The notes under the pieces were generated by a model, which saw only the letters and a list, made by a program, of their open reading frames with translations, ran no database searches and was not told where the DNA came from. From the NCBI GenBank assembly GCA_947488615.1, contig CANKZU010000005.1:1-64000 (forward strand): a stretch of DNA of 64,000 bases, written 5' to 3'. Position numbers and translations under genes: made by a program. Below, in pieces: positions 35,140 through 45,231 of the stretch. The stretch's first letter is position 1. Each line of letters opens with the position of its first letter. Source of the stretch: an uncultured Aurantimonas sp. Its GTDB lineage: Bacteria > Pseudomonadota > Alphaproteobacteria > Rhizobiales > Rhizobiaceae.

Positions 35140-38100
35140 AGCCCGCGCCATCCCCGCCCGACTTCGCCGAACTCGGCGTCGCCAGCTGCTTTTCCTTCCT
35201 GCGCGGCGCCTCGCAGCCGGAGGAACTGGTCGTCACCGCCCACCGGCTCGGCCTCGGCGGCATCGGCCTTGCCGACCGCAACAGCGTCGCCGGGGTGGTG
35301 CGCGCCCATCAGGCGGCGCGAGAAGCCGGCCTTGCCTACGCGCCCGGAGCCCGGCTGGTCTTTTCCGACGATACCCCCGACATCCTCGCCTATCCGCGCG
35401 ACCGCGCCGGCTGGGGCCGGCTCTGCCGCTTGCTCAGCCTCGGCAACCTGCGAACCCGCAAGGGCGACTGTGTCCTGCATCTGTCCGACTTGCTCGAATG
35501 GGGCGACGGCCTCAATCTCGCCGCCGTAGCGCCCGCGGATCTCGGCCATGACGAGAAAAGCGGAGCGGACCTCGCCGAAGCCCGTATCGCCCGCGCCCTC
35601 CAGGCGCTCGCCTCGGCCTTCCCCGGCGCCGTGCGGCTCGCCGCCGCGCCGGCCCATGACGGACTCGACCAGCGCCGCCTTGCCCGCGCCGCCCGCCTCG
35701 CCGATCAATGCCGCACGCCGCTGATGGCGATCAACGACGTCTTTCATCATGCGCCGGGCCGGCGGCGGCTGCAGGACGTGATGACCGCGATCCGCGAGCA
35801 TATGCCGCTCGCCCAAGCGGGGCGCCTTTTGTCGAGCAACGCCGAACGGCATTTGAAGGCCCCTGGCGAGATCGCGCGACTGTTTCGCGCCTATCCGGGA
35901 GCCGTCGAGACCGCCAATGGCTTCTTCGCCGAACTCGATTTCGACCTGAAGAGCCTTCGCTACGAATATCCCGACGAGGCGCTGAAGCTGGCCCGCACCC
36001 CGGCGGAGGAACTGCGCTTTCTCGCCCATGACGGGGCCAAATGGCGCTATCCGGAAGGCGTTCCGGCGAGCGTCACCCGGCAGATCGACTACGAGCTTCA
36101 GATCATCGGCGAGCTGAAATACGAGCCCTATTTCCTCACCGTCCACCACATCATCGCATTCGCCCGCTCGAAAGGCATCCTGTGCCAGGGGCGCGGCTCG
36201 GCGGCCAATTCGGTGGTGTGCTTCTGCATCGGCATCACCGAGGTCTCGCCCGAGCGCGCCGGCCTGTTGTTCGAGCGGTTCATCTCGTCGGACCGGCGCG
36301 AGCCGCCCGACATCGACATCGATTTCGAGCACGAACGCCGCGAGGAGGTGATCCAATATATCTACGACCATTACGGCCGCGACAACGCGGCCATCGCCGC
36401 CACCGTCATCACCTATCGCGCCCGCTCGGCCGCCCGCGAGGTCGGCAAGGCCTTTGGCCTGTCGGACGATGCCGTCTCGGCGCTGTCCGGCTCGGTCTGG
36501 GGCTACCACTCGTCCGATCTCGGCACGCGCGAAGCCGCGGCGGCCGGCCTCGCGGCCGAGGATCCGACCACGGCGAACGTCCTTCACTACGCCGCCGAAC
36601 TCGCCGGCTTCCCCCGGCATCTGTCCCAGCATGTCGGCGGTTTCGTCATCACCCGGGGCCGCATCGACGCGGTCGTGCCGATCCTCAACACCGGCATGGA
36701 CGGGCGCACCATCGTCGAATGGGACAAGGACGATCTCGACGAGCTCGGCATTCTGAAGATCGACATTCTCGCCCTCGGCATGCTGTCGTGCCTGCGCCGC
36801 GGCTTCGATCTGCTTGAAAGCCATTACGGCGTGACGCTCAGCCTCGCCGATCTGTCGCGGGCGGCGGACGACGCGCCGACCTACCGGATGGCCCAGCGGG
36901 CCGACACGCTCGGCGTCTTCCAGATCGAGAGCCGGGCGCAGATGTCGATGCTGCCGAAACTCAGGCCCGAATGCTTCTACGATCTCGTCATCGAGGTGGC
37001 GATCGTGCGGCCCGGCCCGATCCAGGGCGACATGGTCCACCCCTATCTGAGGCGCAAGATGGGCCTCGAGCCGGTCAGCTATCCGAAGGAGGAGCTGCGC
37101 GAGGTGCTCGGCCCCACCCTCGGCGTGCCGCTGTTCCAGGAACAGGCGATGCGGATCGCCATCGTCGCCGCTGGCTTCACGCCGAACGAGGCGGACAAGC
37201 TGCGCCGCGCCATGGCGACGTTTCGCCGGGTCGGCACCATCCACACCTTCCAGAAGAAGCTGGTCGAGGGAATGGTCGCGCGCGGCTATGAGCGCGACTT
37301 CGCCGAGCGCTGCTTCAAGCAGATCGAGGGTTTTGGCGAATACGGCTTTCCCGAAAGCCACGCCGCCTCCTTCGCGCTGCTCGTCTATGCGTCCTGCTGG
37401 CTGAAATGCCATTATCCGGACGTCTTCGCCGCCGCCCTGTTGAACGCCCAGCCCATGGGCTTCTACGCCCCGGCGCAGATCGTCCGCGATGCCAAGGAAC
37501 ACGGCGTCGAAATCCGGCCGGTGGACGTCAATCATTCCGCCTTTGACCAGACGCTGGAGGCGGACCCCTTCGATCCCGGCGGCATGAAGGCCCGGCACCG
37601 GGACATGCGGGAGGCCATCCAAACACGCCACGCCGTCCGGCTCGGCTTCCGGCAGGTCAAGGGGCTCGGCGCCGAGGAGATGGCGGCGCTGATCGCGGCG
37701 CGGGGGCCGGGCTACGATTCGATCCGCGATCTGTGGCTGCGTTCGGGGCTCAAACGCGCGACGATCGAGCGGCTGGCCGACGCCGACGCCTTTGCCTCGC
37801 TCGGCCTCGCCCGCCGGGACGCGCTGTGGGTCTGCCGGGCGCTCGATCCGAACGGCGCGGCCGAGCGCCTGCCACTGTTCGAGCGCGCTTCAGCCAAGGA
37901 TCTGCAGACCGAGCCCGACGCGCATCTGCCGCCGATGCCGGTCGGCGAGGAGGTGTTCAACGACTATCGTTTCCTGTCGCTCTCCCTGAAGGCGCATCCG
38001 GTCTCCTTCGTGCGCGCCGCGCTGGAACGACGACGCGTGCTGGCCAACGAGACGCTATCAGCGCTGCGCTCAGGCAGCCGCGTCGCGGTCGCGGGGCTCG

Positions 38101-38576
38101 TCCTCATCCGCCAACGGCCGGGCTCGGCCAAAGGTGTGATCTTCATGACCATCGAGGACGAGACCGGCATCGCCAACATCATCGTCTGGCCGAAAATCTT
38201 CGAGCGCTTCCGTCCGGTCGTCCTCGGCGCGCGCTTCGTCAAGGTGACGGGACGAATGCAGTCCGACCGGGGGGTGATCCATGTCGTCGCCGACGACATC
38301 GCGGATCTGACGCCGCTGATGATGCCGATCGCCAACGGCGACGTCCCGGTGGTCGCCGAGGTCGAAACGGACGAAATCGCCGAGGCCGTCGCCTCGCTCG
38401 GGACCGCGCTCGCCCGAGCCGACGAAATTCGCCGGCCGGTCGACGAACAGCGCGGTCAGGCAAAACTGCTTGCTCGCCATCGCTCCACGTTCGTGGCCGC
38501 CGATCCGGCGCATCGTCCCGACGCTGCCCATCGGGCCGTGCGGCAGGTGCTGCCGAAGGGGCGCAATTTTCAATGA
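35136..38576 (+). CDS. dnaE2: Error-prone DNA polymerase III alpha subunit DnaE2
   Basis: A 1146-aa C-family polymerase. The PHP domain starts at [23 protein letters not shown] (about residues 9-31), and the polymerase active site includes [12 protein letters not shown] and [14 protein letters not shown] with catalytic Asp residues. The tail contains an OB fold (residues about 965-1050; [25 protein letters not shown], split by the conserved KG). The length fits DnaE2 (about 1050-1150 aa); replicative DnaE1 is longer. It follows imuB with ATGA coupling and lies under the LexA box, so it is SOS-induced and carries out error-prone synthesis past lesions. Confidence 0.96.
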   Translation: MKPAPSPPDFAELGVASCFSFLRGASQPEELVVTAHRLGLGGIGLADRNSVAGVVRAHQAAREAGLAYAPGARLVFSDDTPDILAYPRDRAGWGRLCRLLSLGNLRTRKGDCVLHLSDLLEWGDGLNLAAVAPADLGHDEKSGADLAEARIARALQALASAFPGAVRLAAAPAHDGLDQRRLARAARLADQCRTPLMAINDVFHHAPGRRRLQDVMTAIREHMPLAQAGRLLSSNAERHLKAPGEIARLFRAYPGAVETANGFFAELDFDLKSLRYEYPDEALKLARTPAEELRFLAHDGAKWRYPEGVPASVTRQIDYELQIIGELKYEPYFLTVHHIIAFARSKGILCQGRGSAANSVVCFCIGITEVSPERAGLLFERFISSDRREPPDIDIDFEHERREEVIQYIYDHYGRDNAAIAATVITYRARSAAREVGKAFGLSDDAVSALSGSVWGYHSSDLGTREAAAAGLAAEDPTTANVLHYAAELAGFPRHLSQHVGGFVITRGRIDAVVPILNTGMDGRTIVEWDKDDLDELGILKIDILALGMLSCLRRGFDLLESHYGVTLSLADLSRAADDAPTYRMAQRADTLGVFQIESRAQMSMLPKLRPECFYDLVIEVAIVRPGPIQGDMVHPYLRRKMGLEPVSYPKEELREVLGPTLGVPLFQEQAMRIAIVAAGFTPNEADKLRRAMATFRRVGTIHTFQKKLVEGMVARGYERDFAERCFKQIEGFGEYGFPESHAASFALLVYASCWLKCHYPDVFAAALLNAQPMGFYAPAQIVRDAKEHGVEIRPVDVNHSAFDQTLEADPFDPGGMKARHRDMREAIQTRHAVRLGFRQVKGLGAEEMAALIAARGPGYDSIRDLWLRSGLKRATIERLADADAFASLGLARRDALWVCRALDPNGAAERLPLFERASAKDLQTEPDAHLPPMPVGEEVFNDYRFLSLSLKAHPVSFVRAALERRRVLANETLSALRSGSRVAVAGLVLIRQRPGSAKGVIFMTIEDETGIANIIVWPKIFERFRPVVLGARFVKVTGRMQSDRGVIHVVADDIADLTPLMMPIANGDVPVVAEVETDEIAEAVASLGTALARADEIRRPVDEQRGQAKLLARHRSTFVAADPAHRPDAAHRAVRQVLPKGRNFQ

Positions 38577-38710
38577 GCGAACCGCGATCGCGCTTATGCC
38601 CACGATCCATCGCCGGTTCACGGATCATGCTCTGGCCGAACCTGACGACCTTGCTATCTTGGCCATTGCGCAGGCACAGTCGGCGGCGACGCCGAACGAC
38701 AGGGGGAACC

Positions 38711-39784
38711 ATGCCGGAACCGCGGCCGACCACAGGCCGACCGCAACGGATCGCAAAGCTTGCCGCCTCGAACCGGGTCTTGCCGGCGCGCCGATGGGCG
38801 CGTTCGATCGCCCCAGGGTTCATTCTGGCCCTCGCCGCCGGCTGTGCCGGTCCGCAATCCACATTCGAAGCCGCCGGGAGAGAAGCCGCCGGCGTCGAGA
38901 CCCTGTTCTGGGTCATGCTCGCCGGGGCGGTGGTCATCTGGCTGCTCGTGATCGGCCTTTCCGTCTATGCGACCAGGGCCAACCCCGCGGCTCACAGCGA
39001 AGCGACCGGCATCCGGCTGATCATCTGGGGGGGTGCCGTCGTCCCCACCATCGTCCTGGCCGCCCTTCTCGTCTGGGGCCTCGCCATGATGCCGGATCTC
39101 CGGCGCGAGGCCGACGGGCCGAAGATCGCGGTTTCCGGCGAGCGCTTCTGGTGGCGTATCGCCTACGGCGTCGAGGGCGAACCGGGCGTCGCCAAAAGCC
39201 TGCCGTCCGGCGGCGTCGAAAGCGCCAACGAGCTCTGGCTGCCGGTCGGTCGCCGCTCCGAAATTCTCCTCGGCAGCCCGGACGTAATCCATTCCTTCTG
39301 GGTTCCGGCCATCGCCGGCAAGACCGACGCCATTCCCGGCCGCGTCAACCGGCTGGTGCTCGAGCCGACCCGCGAGGGCGTCTATAACGGCGTCTGCGCC
39401 GAATTCTGCGGCGACGCCCACGCCCAGATGGGATTTCGCGTCGTCGTCGTCTCCGAGGCCGATTATGCCCGCTATGTCGAGGCCCAGGGCCAGCCGGCCG
39501 CCATCACCGAAGGCGAGGGCGCCGAGAGGTTCGTCGACCGCGGCTGCGGCGCCTGCCACACGGTGCGCGGCACGCCGGCCAACGGCGCGGTCGGGCCAGA
39601 TCTGACCCATATCGCCTCGCGGCAGACCGTCGGCGCGGGTCTGATGGAAACCACGGAAGCGAATATCGCCGCCTTCATCCGCTCCCCCGCCCATCTCAAA
39701 CCGGGAGCCGAAATGCCCGCCTTCGCCATGCTGCCCGAAGCCGAGATCACCGCCATCGCCAACTGGCTTGGGGCGCTGCAATGA
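38711..39784 (+). CDS. Cytochrome c oxidase subunit II with fused cytochrome c (caa3 type)
   Basis: A 357-aa subunit II. A lipobox-like cysteine (C45 in LAAGC) suggests a lipoprotein anchor, and two transmembrane helices follow (about 65-88 and 103-127). The CuA domain shows H194 in IHSFWVPA and C229, C233, H237 and M240 in CAEFCGDAHAQM. The C-terminal cytochrome c domain has heme motif CGACH (C279, C282, H283) with M335 or M340 as the probable axial ligand. This fusion defines caa3-type oxidases that take electrons directly. It overlaps the subunit I gene by 4 bp. The start is the first ATG after AGGGGGA. Confidence 0.92.
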   Translation: MPEPRPTTGRPQRIAKLAASNRVLPARRWARSIAPGFILALAAGCAGPQSTFEAAGREAAGVETLFWVMLAGAVVIWLLVIGLSVYATRANPAAHSEATGIRLIIWGGAVVPTIVLAALLVWGLAMMPDLRREADGPKIAVSGERFWWRIAYGVEGEPGVAKSLPSGGVESANELWLPVGRRSEILLGSPDVIHSFWVPAIAGKTDAIPGRVNRLVLEPTREGVYNGVCAEFCGDAHAQMGFRVVVVSEADYARYVEAQGQPAAITEGEGAERFVDRGCGACHTVRGTPANGAVGPDLTHIASRQTVGAGLMETTEANIAAFIRSPAHLKPGAEMPAFAMLPEAEITAIANWLGALQ

Positions 39785-42342
39785 ACGAGACCGCCTTCGG
39801 CAAGCCGGGCGTTACCGGCGCCACCCATCAGGATCAGGAGGACGAGGCCGTCCGCCGCGCCCAGGAGGAGCGGCTGATCGAGGTCTGGAAGGCGCCGAAA
39901 GGCTGGCGCTACTGGTCGGCGGTGAACAACACCGAAGTCGGGATCTGGTACACCGCGACCGCCTTCGCCTTCATGCTGTTCGCCGGCGTTCTCGGCCTGA
40001 TGATCCGCGTGCAGCTCGCCGTTCCGGACAACGACTTCCTGTCGGCCAATTTCTACAATCAGGTCTACACGCTGCACGGCACGGTGATGATGTTCCTGTT
40101 CGCCGTGCCGGTCTTCGAGGCGGTGGCGATCATTATCCTGCCGCAGATGCTGGGCGCGCGCGACCTGCCGTTTCCGCGCCTGTCGGCCTTCGGCTATTGG
40201 TGCTTTCTCATCGGTGGGGTGTTCGTCACCGGCTCGCTCTTCTTCGACGCGGCGCCCGCCAGCGGCTGGTTCATGTATCCGCCGCTGACGACGCAGGAGC
40301 GCTTTACGCCGGGCTACGGCCCCGACATCTGGCTGCTCGGCCTCTCCTTCATCGAGGTCGCCTCGATCGCCGCGGCGGTGGAACTGATCGTCGGCACGCT
40401 GAAGTGCCGTCCGCCCGGCATGCGGCTCAATCTGATGCCGCTCTATGCCTGGTACGTGCTGGTCGTCGCCGGCATGATTCTGTTCGCCTTCCCGCCGCTA
40501 ATCGCCGGCGACATCCTGTTCGAGCTGGAGCGCCTGTTCGGCTGGCCGTTCTTCGACCCCGAGCGCGGCGGCGACCCGATGCTGTGGCAGCACCTGTTCT
40601 GGATCTTCGGACACCCCGAAGTCTACATCGTCTTTTTGCCGGCGATCGCGCTTCTGGCGATGATCGTTCCGACCTTCGCCCGACGCCCGATCCTCGGCTA
40701 TTCCTGGATCGTTCTCGCCGCCGTCGGCACGGGATTTTTGTCGTTCGGCTTGTGGGTCCACCACATGTTCACCACCGGCCTGCCGGCGATCTCGCTCGGC
40801 TTCTTCTCGGCGGCCTCGGAGGCGGTGGCGATCCCGACCGGCGTCCAGATCTTCGTATTCCTGGCGACGCTTTTGACCGGTCGGGTCATTTATTCGATTC
40901 CGATGCTGTTCGTCTCCGGGGCGCTGGCGATCTTCGTCCTTGGCGGGCTCACCGGCGTCATGGTCGCGCTCGCGCCCTTCGACTGGCAGGCCCACGACAC
41001 CTATTTCGTCGTCGGACACCTGCATTACGTCTTGATCGGCGGCATGCTGTTTCCGGTCGTTGCCGGCATCTACTATTTCTGGCCGATGCTGGCGGGACGA
41101 AAGCTGTCCGACGGTCTCGGCAAGATCGCCTTCTGGCTGATGTTCGTCGGCTTCAACGTCGCCTTCCTGCCGATGCACTGGTCGGGCCTGATGGGCATGC
41201 CCCGCCGCATCTGGACCTACCCCGCCGAACTCGGGCTCGAAATCCCCAATCTGATCTCCTCGGTCGGCGCCTTCGTCTTCGCCGCCGGCTTCCTCGTCGT
41301 CGTCTTCGACGTCCTGCGACCAAGCCGCCATCTGCCGCGCGCCGAGCGCAATGTCTGGAACGCCGGCACGCTCGAATGGCTGGCCGAGACCGAGGACAAG
41401 GGCTGGGGGGTGCGCTCGATCCCGCTCGTCACCACCCGCTATCCACTGTGGGAGCAGCCGAACTTCATGGAAGACGTCGACATGGGCCGCTTCTACATGC
41501 CGGATGCCGAGGAGATGAAGCGCGAGACGATGGTGACCGGCGTCCTCGACGCGACGCCGGAACAGTGCCTGCGGGTTCCCGGCCCCACCTTCATGACCTT
41601 CTGGGCGGCGATTTTCCTTGGCGCGGTGTTCATCTTCGCGACCTTCCACTGGTGGCTGGCGACCATCGCCGCGATGGTGCTGGCGACCGCCGCGATTCTC
41701 GTCTGGCTGTGGCGCGGCACTGCCATCATTCCGGAGAAACCGGACAAGGATGTCGGCCGTGGGCTGACGCTGCCGCTTTATCTTTCCGGCCCGAAATCCG
41801 TCGGCTGGTGGGCGATGTTCATCACCATGGTCGGCGACGGCACCGCCTTCCTGTCGCTGGTGTTCGGCTATTTCTTCTTTTTTACCGTTCACGAGAACTT
41901 TCCGCCGGCCGGTATCGAGGGGCCGGGACTGATCTGGCCGTTGATCGCGCTGGCGCTGTTCGTCGGCGGGTGGATCGCCGCCCGCCTGGCGCTGACGATC
42001 AACCGCGCCGGCTCGGTCGGCATAGCGCGGGCGCTGATGGGCGGCGGCGCGTTGCTGGCGCTTGGCGGCGGCGCGGCCCTCGTCTGGGCGCCTACCGTCA
42101 CCGGTCTCGACCCCGTGACGCATGTCTATCCGGCAACGGTTTGGGTGCTGGTCATCTGGACCGCCGTCCATGGCGCTGTCGGCGCCCTGATGCTCGGCTA
42201 TTGCCTGGCGCGATCCGTCGCCGGCCGGCTGACGCCGGTCTACGACATCGATATCGCCAATGTCGCGCTCTATTGGCACTTCATGGCCGCGACGGCGTTG
42301 ATCACCGTTGCGACCATCGCGCTCTTCCCGCTGGCGGTCTGA
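39781..42342 (+). CDS. Cytochrome c oxidase subunit I fused to subunit III
   Basis: An 853-aa fusion. Residues about 1-560 are subunit I with all metal ligands: H99 (heme a), H278 and Y282 in GHPEVY (CuB and cross-linked Tyr), H327 and H328 (CuB), and H413 and H415 in GHLHY (heme a3 and a). The remaining part (about 600-853) is subunit III-like with seven hydrophobic helices (FMTFWAAIFLGAVFIF, VFGYFFFFTVHENF). Such a CoxA-CoxC fusion belongs to caa3-type oxidases. It would pump protons while reducing oxygen to water. It starts ATGA within the end of the subunit II gene. Confidence 0.93.
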   Translation: MNETAFGKPGVTGATHQDQEDEAVRRAQEERLIEVWKAPKGWRYWSAVNNTEVGIWYTATAFAFMLFAGVLGLMIRVQLAVPDNDFLSANFYNQVYTLHGTVMMFLFAVPVFEAVAIIILPQMLGARDLPFPRLSAFGYWCFLIGGVFVTGSLFFDAAPASGWFMYPPLTTQERFTPGYGPDIWLLGLSFIEVASIAAAVELIVGTLKCRPPGMRLNLMPLYAWYVLVVAGMILFAFPPLIAGDILFELERLFGWPFFDPERGGDPMLWQHLFWIFGHPEVYIVFLPAIALLAMIVPTFARRPILGYSWIVLAAVGTGFLSFGLWVHHMFTTGLPAISLGFFSAASEAVAIPTGVQIFVFLATLLTGRVIYSIPMLFVSGALAIFVLGGLTGVMVALAPFDWQAHDTYFVVGHLHYVLIGGMLFPVVAGIYYFWPMLAGRKLSDGLGKIAFWLMFVGFNVAFLPMHWSGLMGMPRRIWTYPAELGLEIPNLISSVGAFVFAAGFLVVVFDVLRPSRHLPRAERNVWNAGTLEWLAETEDKGWGVRSIPLVTTRYPLWEQPNFMEDVDMGRFYMPDAEEMKRETMVTGVLDATPEQCLRVPGPTFMTFWAAIFLGAVFIFATFHWWLATIAAMVLATAAILVWLWRGTAIIPEKPDKDVGRGLTLPLYLSGPKSVGWWAMFITMVGDGTAFLSLVFGYFFFFTVHENFPPAGIEGPGLIWPLIALALFVGGWIAARLALTINRAGSVGIARALMGGGALLALGGGAALVWAPTVTGLDPVTHVYPATVWVLVIWTAVHGAVGALMLGYCLARSVAGRLTPVYDIDIANVALYWHFMAATALITVATIALFPLAV

Positions 42343-42352
42343 GGAGAGGGCG

Positions 42353-42733
42353 ATGAACACCGACAGACAGACCCGCGACAATCTCTGGACGCTGATCACG
42401 CCGCCGACGGTCTGGGCCTTGCACTTCCTCATCTCCTATGTGCTTGCGGCCTATGCATGCGCGCCGAACGTCCAGGTTTTCGAGACCATCGGCGGAGTGC
42501 GGATCGCCATCGCGATCGTGACACTCCTGGCTCTGGTGCTGATCGCGATCGTGTTCCGGCGGGCGCTGCACGAGTGGCGCACGGAAGGCGGCAGCGGCTT
42601 TCACAATGACGAGGATAGCGGGGCCGGGCGCGAGCGGTTTCTGGAATTCTCCACCGTGCTGCTCGCCGCGCTGTCCTTCGTCTCGGTGCTCTTCGTCGCC
42701 CTGCCGGTCCTGATCAATGCGGATTGCCGATGA
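42353..42733 (+). CDS. Small membrane protein of the caa3 oxidase cluster
   Basis: A 126-aa membrane protein with three or four hydrophobic segments (WALHFLISYVLAAYACA, IAIAIVTLLALVLIAIV and VLLAALSFVSVLFVALPVL). The end reads ADCR. I do not recognise a named family, but genes of this size and hydropathy stand at this place in many caa3 clusters. A GAGGAGAGGG site precedes the ATG by a few bases. The stop overlaps the start of the CtaG gene. It may be a fourth subunit or an assembly factor. Confidence 0.7.
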   Translation: MNTDRQTRDNLWTLITPPTVWALHFLISYVLAAYACAPNVQVFETIGGVRIAIAIVTLLALVLIAIVFRRALHEWRTEGGSGFHNDEDSGAGRERFLEFSTVLLAALSFVSVLFVALPVLINADCR

Positions 42734-43440
42734 GGACTAGCGCGCCCACCCTTGTCGGATTTGGCCCGGCCATGACGCCGGCGACATCCCGGTGCTCCGG
42801 CTTCGCGCGGTTCTGGCCGCTCGCCGCCGGTCTTCTCCTGCTCGCGCTTCTGTGGTTCGGGCCTCTGCCGGAGAGCGCTCGAGGCTCCTTCGCCGCCCAT
42901 ATGGCGCTGCATATGGGCCTCGTCGTCCTCGCCGCGCCGCTGCTCGCGCTCGGCTTGGCGCGCGCCTTTCCCGGTTTGATCGCCGGGCTGTCTCCGGCTG
43001 CCGCCATCGCCGCCTCGCTGGTCGAGTTCGTCGCGGTCTGGGCCTGGCACGCACCGGCGTTGCACGACGCGGCGCGCGCCGACGCATCGATCTTCGTCCT
43101 CGAACAGGCCTCGTTTCTTGCCGCCGGCGTTCTGCTGTGGGCCAGCGCCATCGGCGCGGCGGGCGATGGCCGGCCGGCCGCTCGCGCCGCGGGCGTCGTC
43201 GCCCTTCTCGTCACCTCGATGCATATGACGCTGCTCGGTGCGCTGCTCTTGCTGGCGCCGCGCCCGCTTTATGCCTGCGCCGAATTCTGTTCGCCCGCCG
43301 CCGCGCTGACGCCGCTGGGCGACCAGCAGCTCGGCGGCGTCCTGATGTTGCTCGTCGGCGGCGCGGCCTATCTGACAGGCGGACTGGCGCTTCTCGCCTC
43401 AATCCTGCGCGAGCGAGCACCCAGCGGTGGGACCGGCTGA
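42730..43440 (+). CDS. CtaG family cytochrome c oxidase assembly protein
   Basis: A 236-aa membrane protein of the caa3_CtaG family (not the Cox11-type CtaG). It has about six hydrophobic helices and conserved histidines in HMALHMGLVVLAAPLLALG, VWAWHAPALHDAA and SMHMTLLGALLLLAPRPLY, suitable for heme or copper handling. The chosen ATG overlaps the previous gene's stop codon; a TTG 6 bp upstream is less likely. The gene is needed for caa3 formation in other bacteria. The next gene starts at its last base. Confidence 0.88.
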   Translation: MRTSAPTLVGFGPAMTPATSRCSGFARFWPLAAGLLLLALLWFGPLPESARGSFAAHMALHMGLVVLAAPLLALGLARAFPGLIAGLSPAAAIAASLVEFVAVWAWHAPALHDAARADASIFVLEQASFLAAGVLLWASAIGAAGDGRPAARAAGVVALLVTSMHMTLLGALLLLAPRPLYACAEFCSPAAALTPLGDQQLGGVLMLLVGGAAYLTGGLALLASILRERAPSGGTG

Positions 43441-44738
43441 TGCGGATCGATTTCATCCTCACCTGGAAGAAGCTTCTCCTCGCCGCGATCGGTGCCGTGG
43501 CGTTTGCCTTCGCCATCAGCCTCTCCGGCATGGTCTCCATCGCCGCGTCCTCGGGACATTTCGGACCGGTCGGCTGGTTCTTGCACTGGACGATGAAAAA
43601 CACCGTCGCACGCCAGGCCATGCTGATCTCCGTGCCCGAGGACATCGACCTCGACGACCCTTCGCTTGTCCAACGCGCGGCAGGACACTTCGCCACCGGC
43701 TGCGCCCTCTGCCATGGCGCGCCCGGCGTACCGCAATCGCCGGTCGCCCTTTCTATGATGCCGGCGCCGCCGCAACTCGCGGAAAAGGTCCGGGACTGGG
43801 AAGACCGGGAGCTGTTCTGGATCGCCAAACACGGCATCAAATATTCCGGCATGCCGTCCTGGGTGACCCAAGAGCGCGACGACGAGGTCTGGGCGCAGGT
43901 CGCCTTCCTGCGCGCGCTGCCGGAGATGACTGCCGAGCGCTACGCCGAGCTCGCCCTCGATGGAAAACGCGGAGATGAAAAGCTGGAGGTCGGCGGCGAG
44001 ACGACCGCGGCGCTCGACGGTCTCTTCGAGAACGCGTTGGCGGATTGTGCGCGGTGCCACGGGCGCGACGGCCTCGGCCGGGGCGGAGAAGAATCCGCCG
44101 GCGCCTTCCCGGTCATCGCCGGCCAGCCGGAAGCCTATCTTCTGGGAACGCTCAGAGCCTATTCGGAAGGCTTCCGCCATTCCGGCCTGATGCAGCCGCC
44201 GGCCAGGCGCTACGATGACGCGACACTGGCCGCGCTGGCCGAATGGTATGCCGGTATGCCGGTGAAGCGCGATGCCGGCGAGCCAAGCGAGGACCCTTCA
44301 CTCGCCGGTCAGATCGCCGAGGCCGAAGCACAACCGGCAAGCGCACCGCCCGACGGCGTTCCGGCGCAGATTTTCCCGGCGAACACGCGAAGCGCCAACG
44401 CCATCGTTACCAGTGCGGCGGCGGCCGAAGGCCTCCCCGAAGACGCGGCGGCCATGCGCGATCTCGGGCGCCGGATCGCCCTGGAGGGTCTTCCAGCCCG
44501 CAAGATTCCCTCCTGCGAGAGCTGCCACGGCGCCGATGGACGGGCGAAGAACCCGCTTTATCCCTATCTCGGCGGCCAGCCGGAATGGTACGCGAGGACG
44601 CATCTGGAACTGTGGAAGGAAGGCCTGCGCGGTGGTACGCAATTCTCGCGCCTGATGACGCCGATCGCGATCAACATGACCGAGGCGCAGATCGCGGCGG
44701 TCGCCGCCTGGTATGCCGCCCAGCCGGTCGGCCGTTGA
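43440..44738 (+). CDS. Three-heme cytochrome c of the oxidase cluster
   Basis: A 432-aa protein with one N-terminal membrane segment (about residues 11-35) and three CxxCH heme sites: C88-C91-H92, C202-C205-H206 and C358-C361-H362. The second and third domains resemble diheme c4-type cytochromes (RCHGRDGLG, SCHGADGR). A Pro/Ala-rich linker (about 295-310) separates the last domain. It is the last gene of the oxidase operon, starting one base into the CtaG stop codon. It probably brings electrons to the fused cytochrome c of subunit II. Axial Met residues are likely in YSGMPSW, SGLMQPPA and RLMTPIA. Confidence 0.88.
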   Translation: MRIDFILTWKKLLLAAIGAVAFAFAISLSGMVSIAASSGHFGPVGWFLHWTMKNTVARQAMLISVPEDIDLDDPSLVQRAAGHFATGCALCHGAPGVPQSPVALSMMPAPPQLAEKVRDWEDRELFWIAKHGIKYSGMPSWVTQERDDEVWAQVAFLRALPEMTAERYAELALDGKRGDEKLEVGGETTAALDGLFENALADCARCHGRDGLGRGGEESAGAFPVIAGQPEAYLLGTLRAYSEGFRHSGLMQPPARRYDDATLAALAEWYAGMPVKRDAGEPSEDPSLAGQIAEAEAQPASAPPDGVPAQIFPANTRSANAIVTSAAAAEGLPEDAAAMRDLGRRIALEGLPARKIPSCESCHGADGRAKNPLYPYLGGQPEWYARTHLELWKEGLRGGTQFSRLMTPIAINMTEAQIAAVAAWYAAQPVGR

Positions 44739-44777
44739 GCGGCTGGCAACGCATGAACGACAACCGAAAGAGCCTTG

Positions 44778-45200
44778 ATGGATAGCAACGCCGACGCACA
44801 GTCGTGGGAAACGGCAATGGCCCCGGGGCTCGACGTCATTGAGGCGATCGCGGTCAAGGCCTATGCCGAGCTTCCCGATGCGTTCCGGGCGCTCTCCGGC
44901 GAGATTCGTTTCTACGTCGCCGACTTTCCCGACGACGACGTGGTCCGCGAGATGGAGTTGCAAAGCCCCTTCGACATTCTCGGCCTGTTCGAGGGCCGCG
45001 GGATCGGGGACATCGACAGCCCGGTGACAGGCGAGATGCCGAACCGTATCCTCCTCTACCGCCGGCCGATCCTGGATTATTGGGCCGAGCACGAGGAAAC
45101 GCTGGGCACGCTCGTCTCGCATGTGCTGATTCACGAGATCGGCCACCATTTCGGCCTCTCGGACGACGACATGGAGGCGCTCGAAGCGGCCGCAGGCTGA
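44778..45200 (+). CDS. Zincin-like metallopeptidase family protein
   Basis: A 140-aa protein of the minimal zincin group (PF06262-like). The zinc motif HEIGHHFGLSD lies at residues 119-129 (HExxH at 119-123, downstream Asp as third ligand). Upstream conserved parts are DFPDDDVVREMELQSPFDILGLFEG and PNRILLYRRPIL. Members of this family are widespread in alphaproteobacteria; proteolytic activity has not been shown for most. ATG at 44778 is preferred over the adjacent TTG at 44775. Confidence 0.85.
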   Translation: MDSNADAQSWETAMAPGLDVIEAIAVKAYAELPDAFRALSGEIRFYVADFPDDDVVREMELQSPFDILGLFEGRGIGDIDSPVTGEMPNRILLYRRPILDYWAEHEETLGTLVSHVLIHEIGHHFGLSDDDMEALEAAAG

Positions 45201-45231
45201 GCTCGGCTGTTTCGCCAAGCGGAGCGCGCGC

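Noticed and set aside
35007..37631. An 874-codon reverse-strand open frame opposite dnaE2
   Set aside because: Shadow of a certain polymerase gene, with no recognisable protein features.
39768..42356. An 862-codon forward frame alongside the CoxA-CoxC fusion
   Set aside because: It is the +1 shadow of the oxidase gene. The other frame has all heme and copper ligands, and this one is Arg-rich with no pattern.
40498..42432. A 644-codon reverse-strand open frame opposite the oxidase gene
   Set aside because: Antisense shadow; composition of charged residues with no domain.
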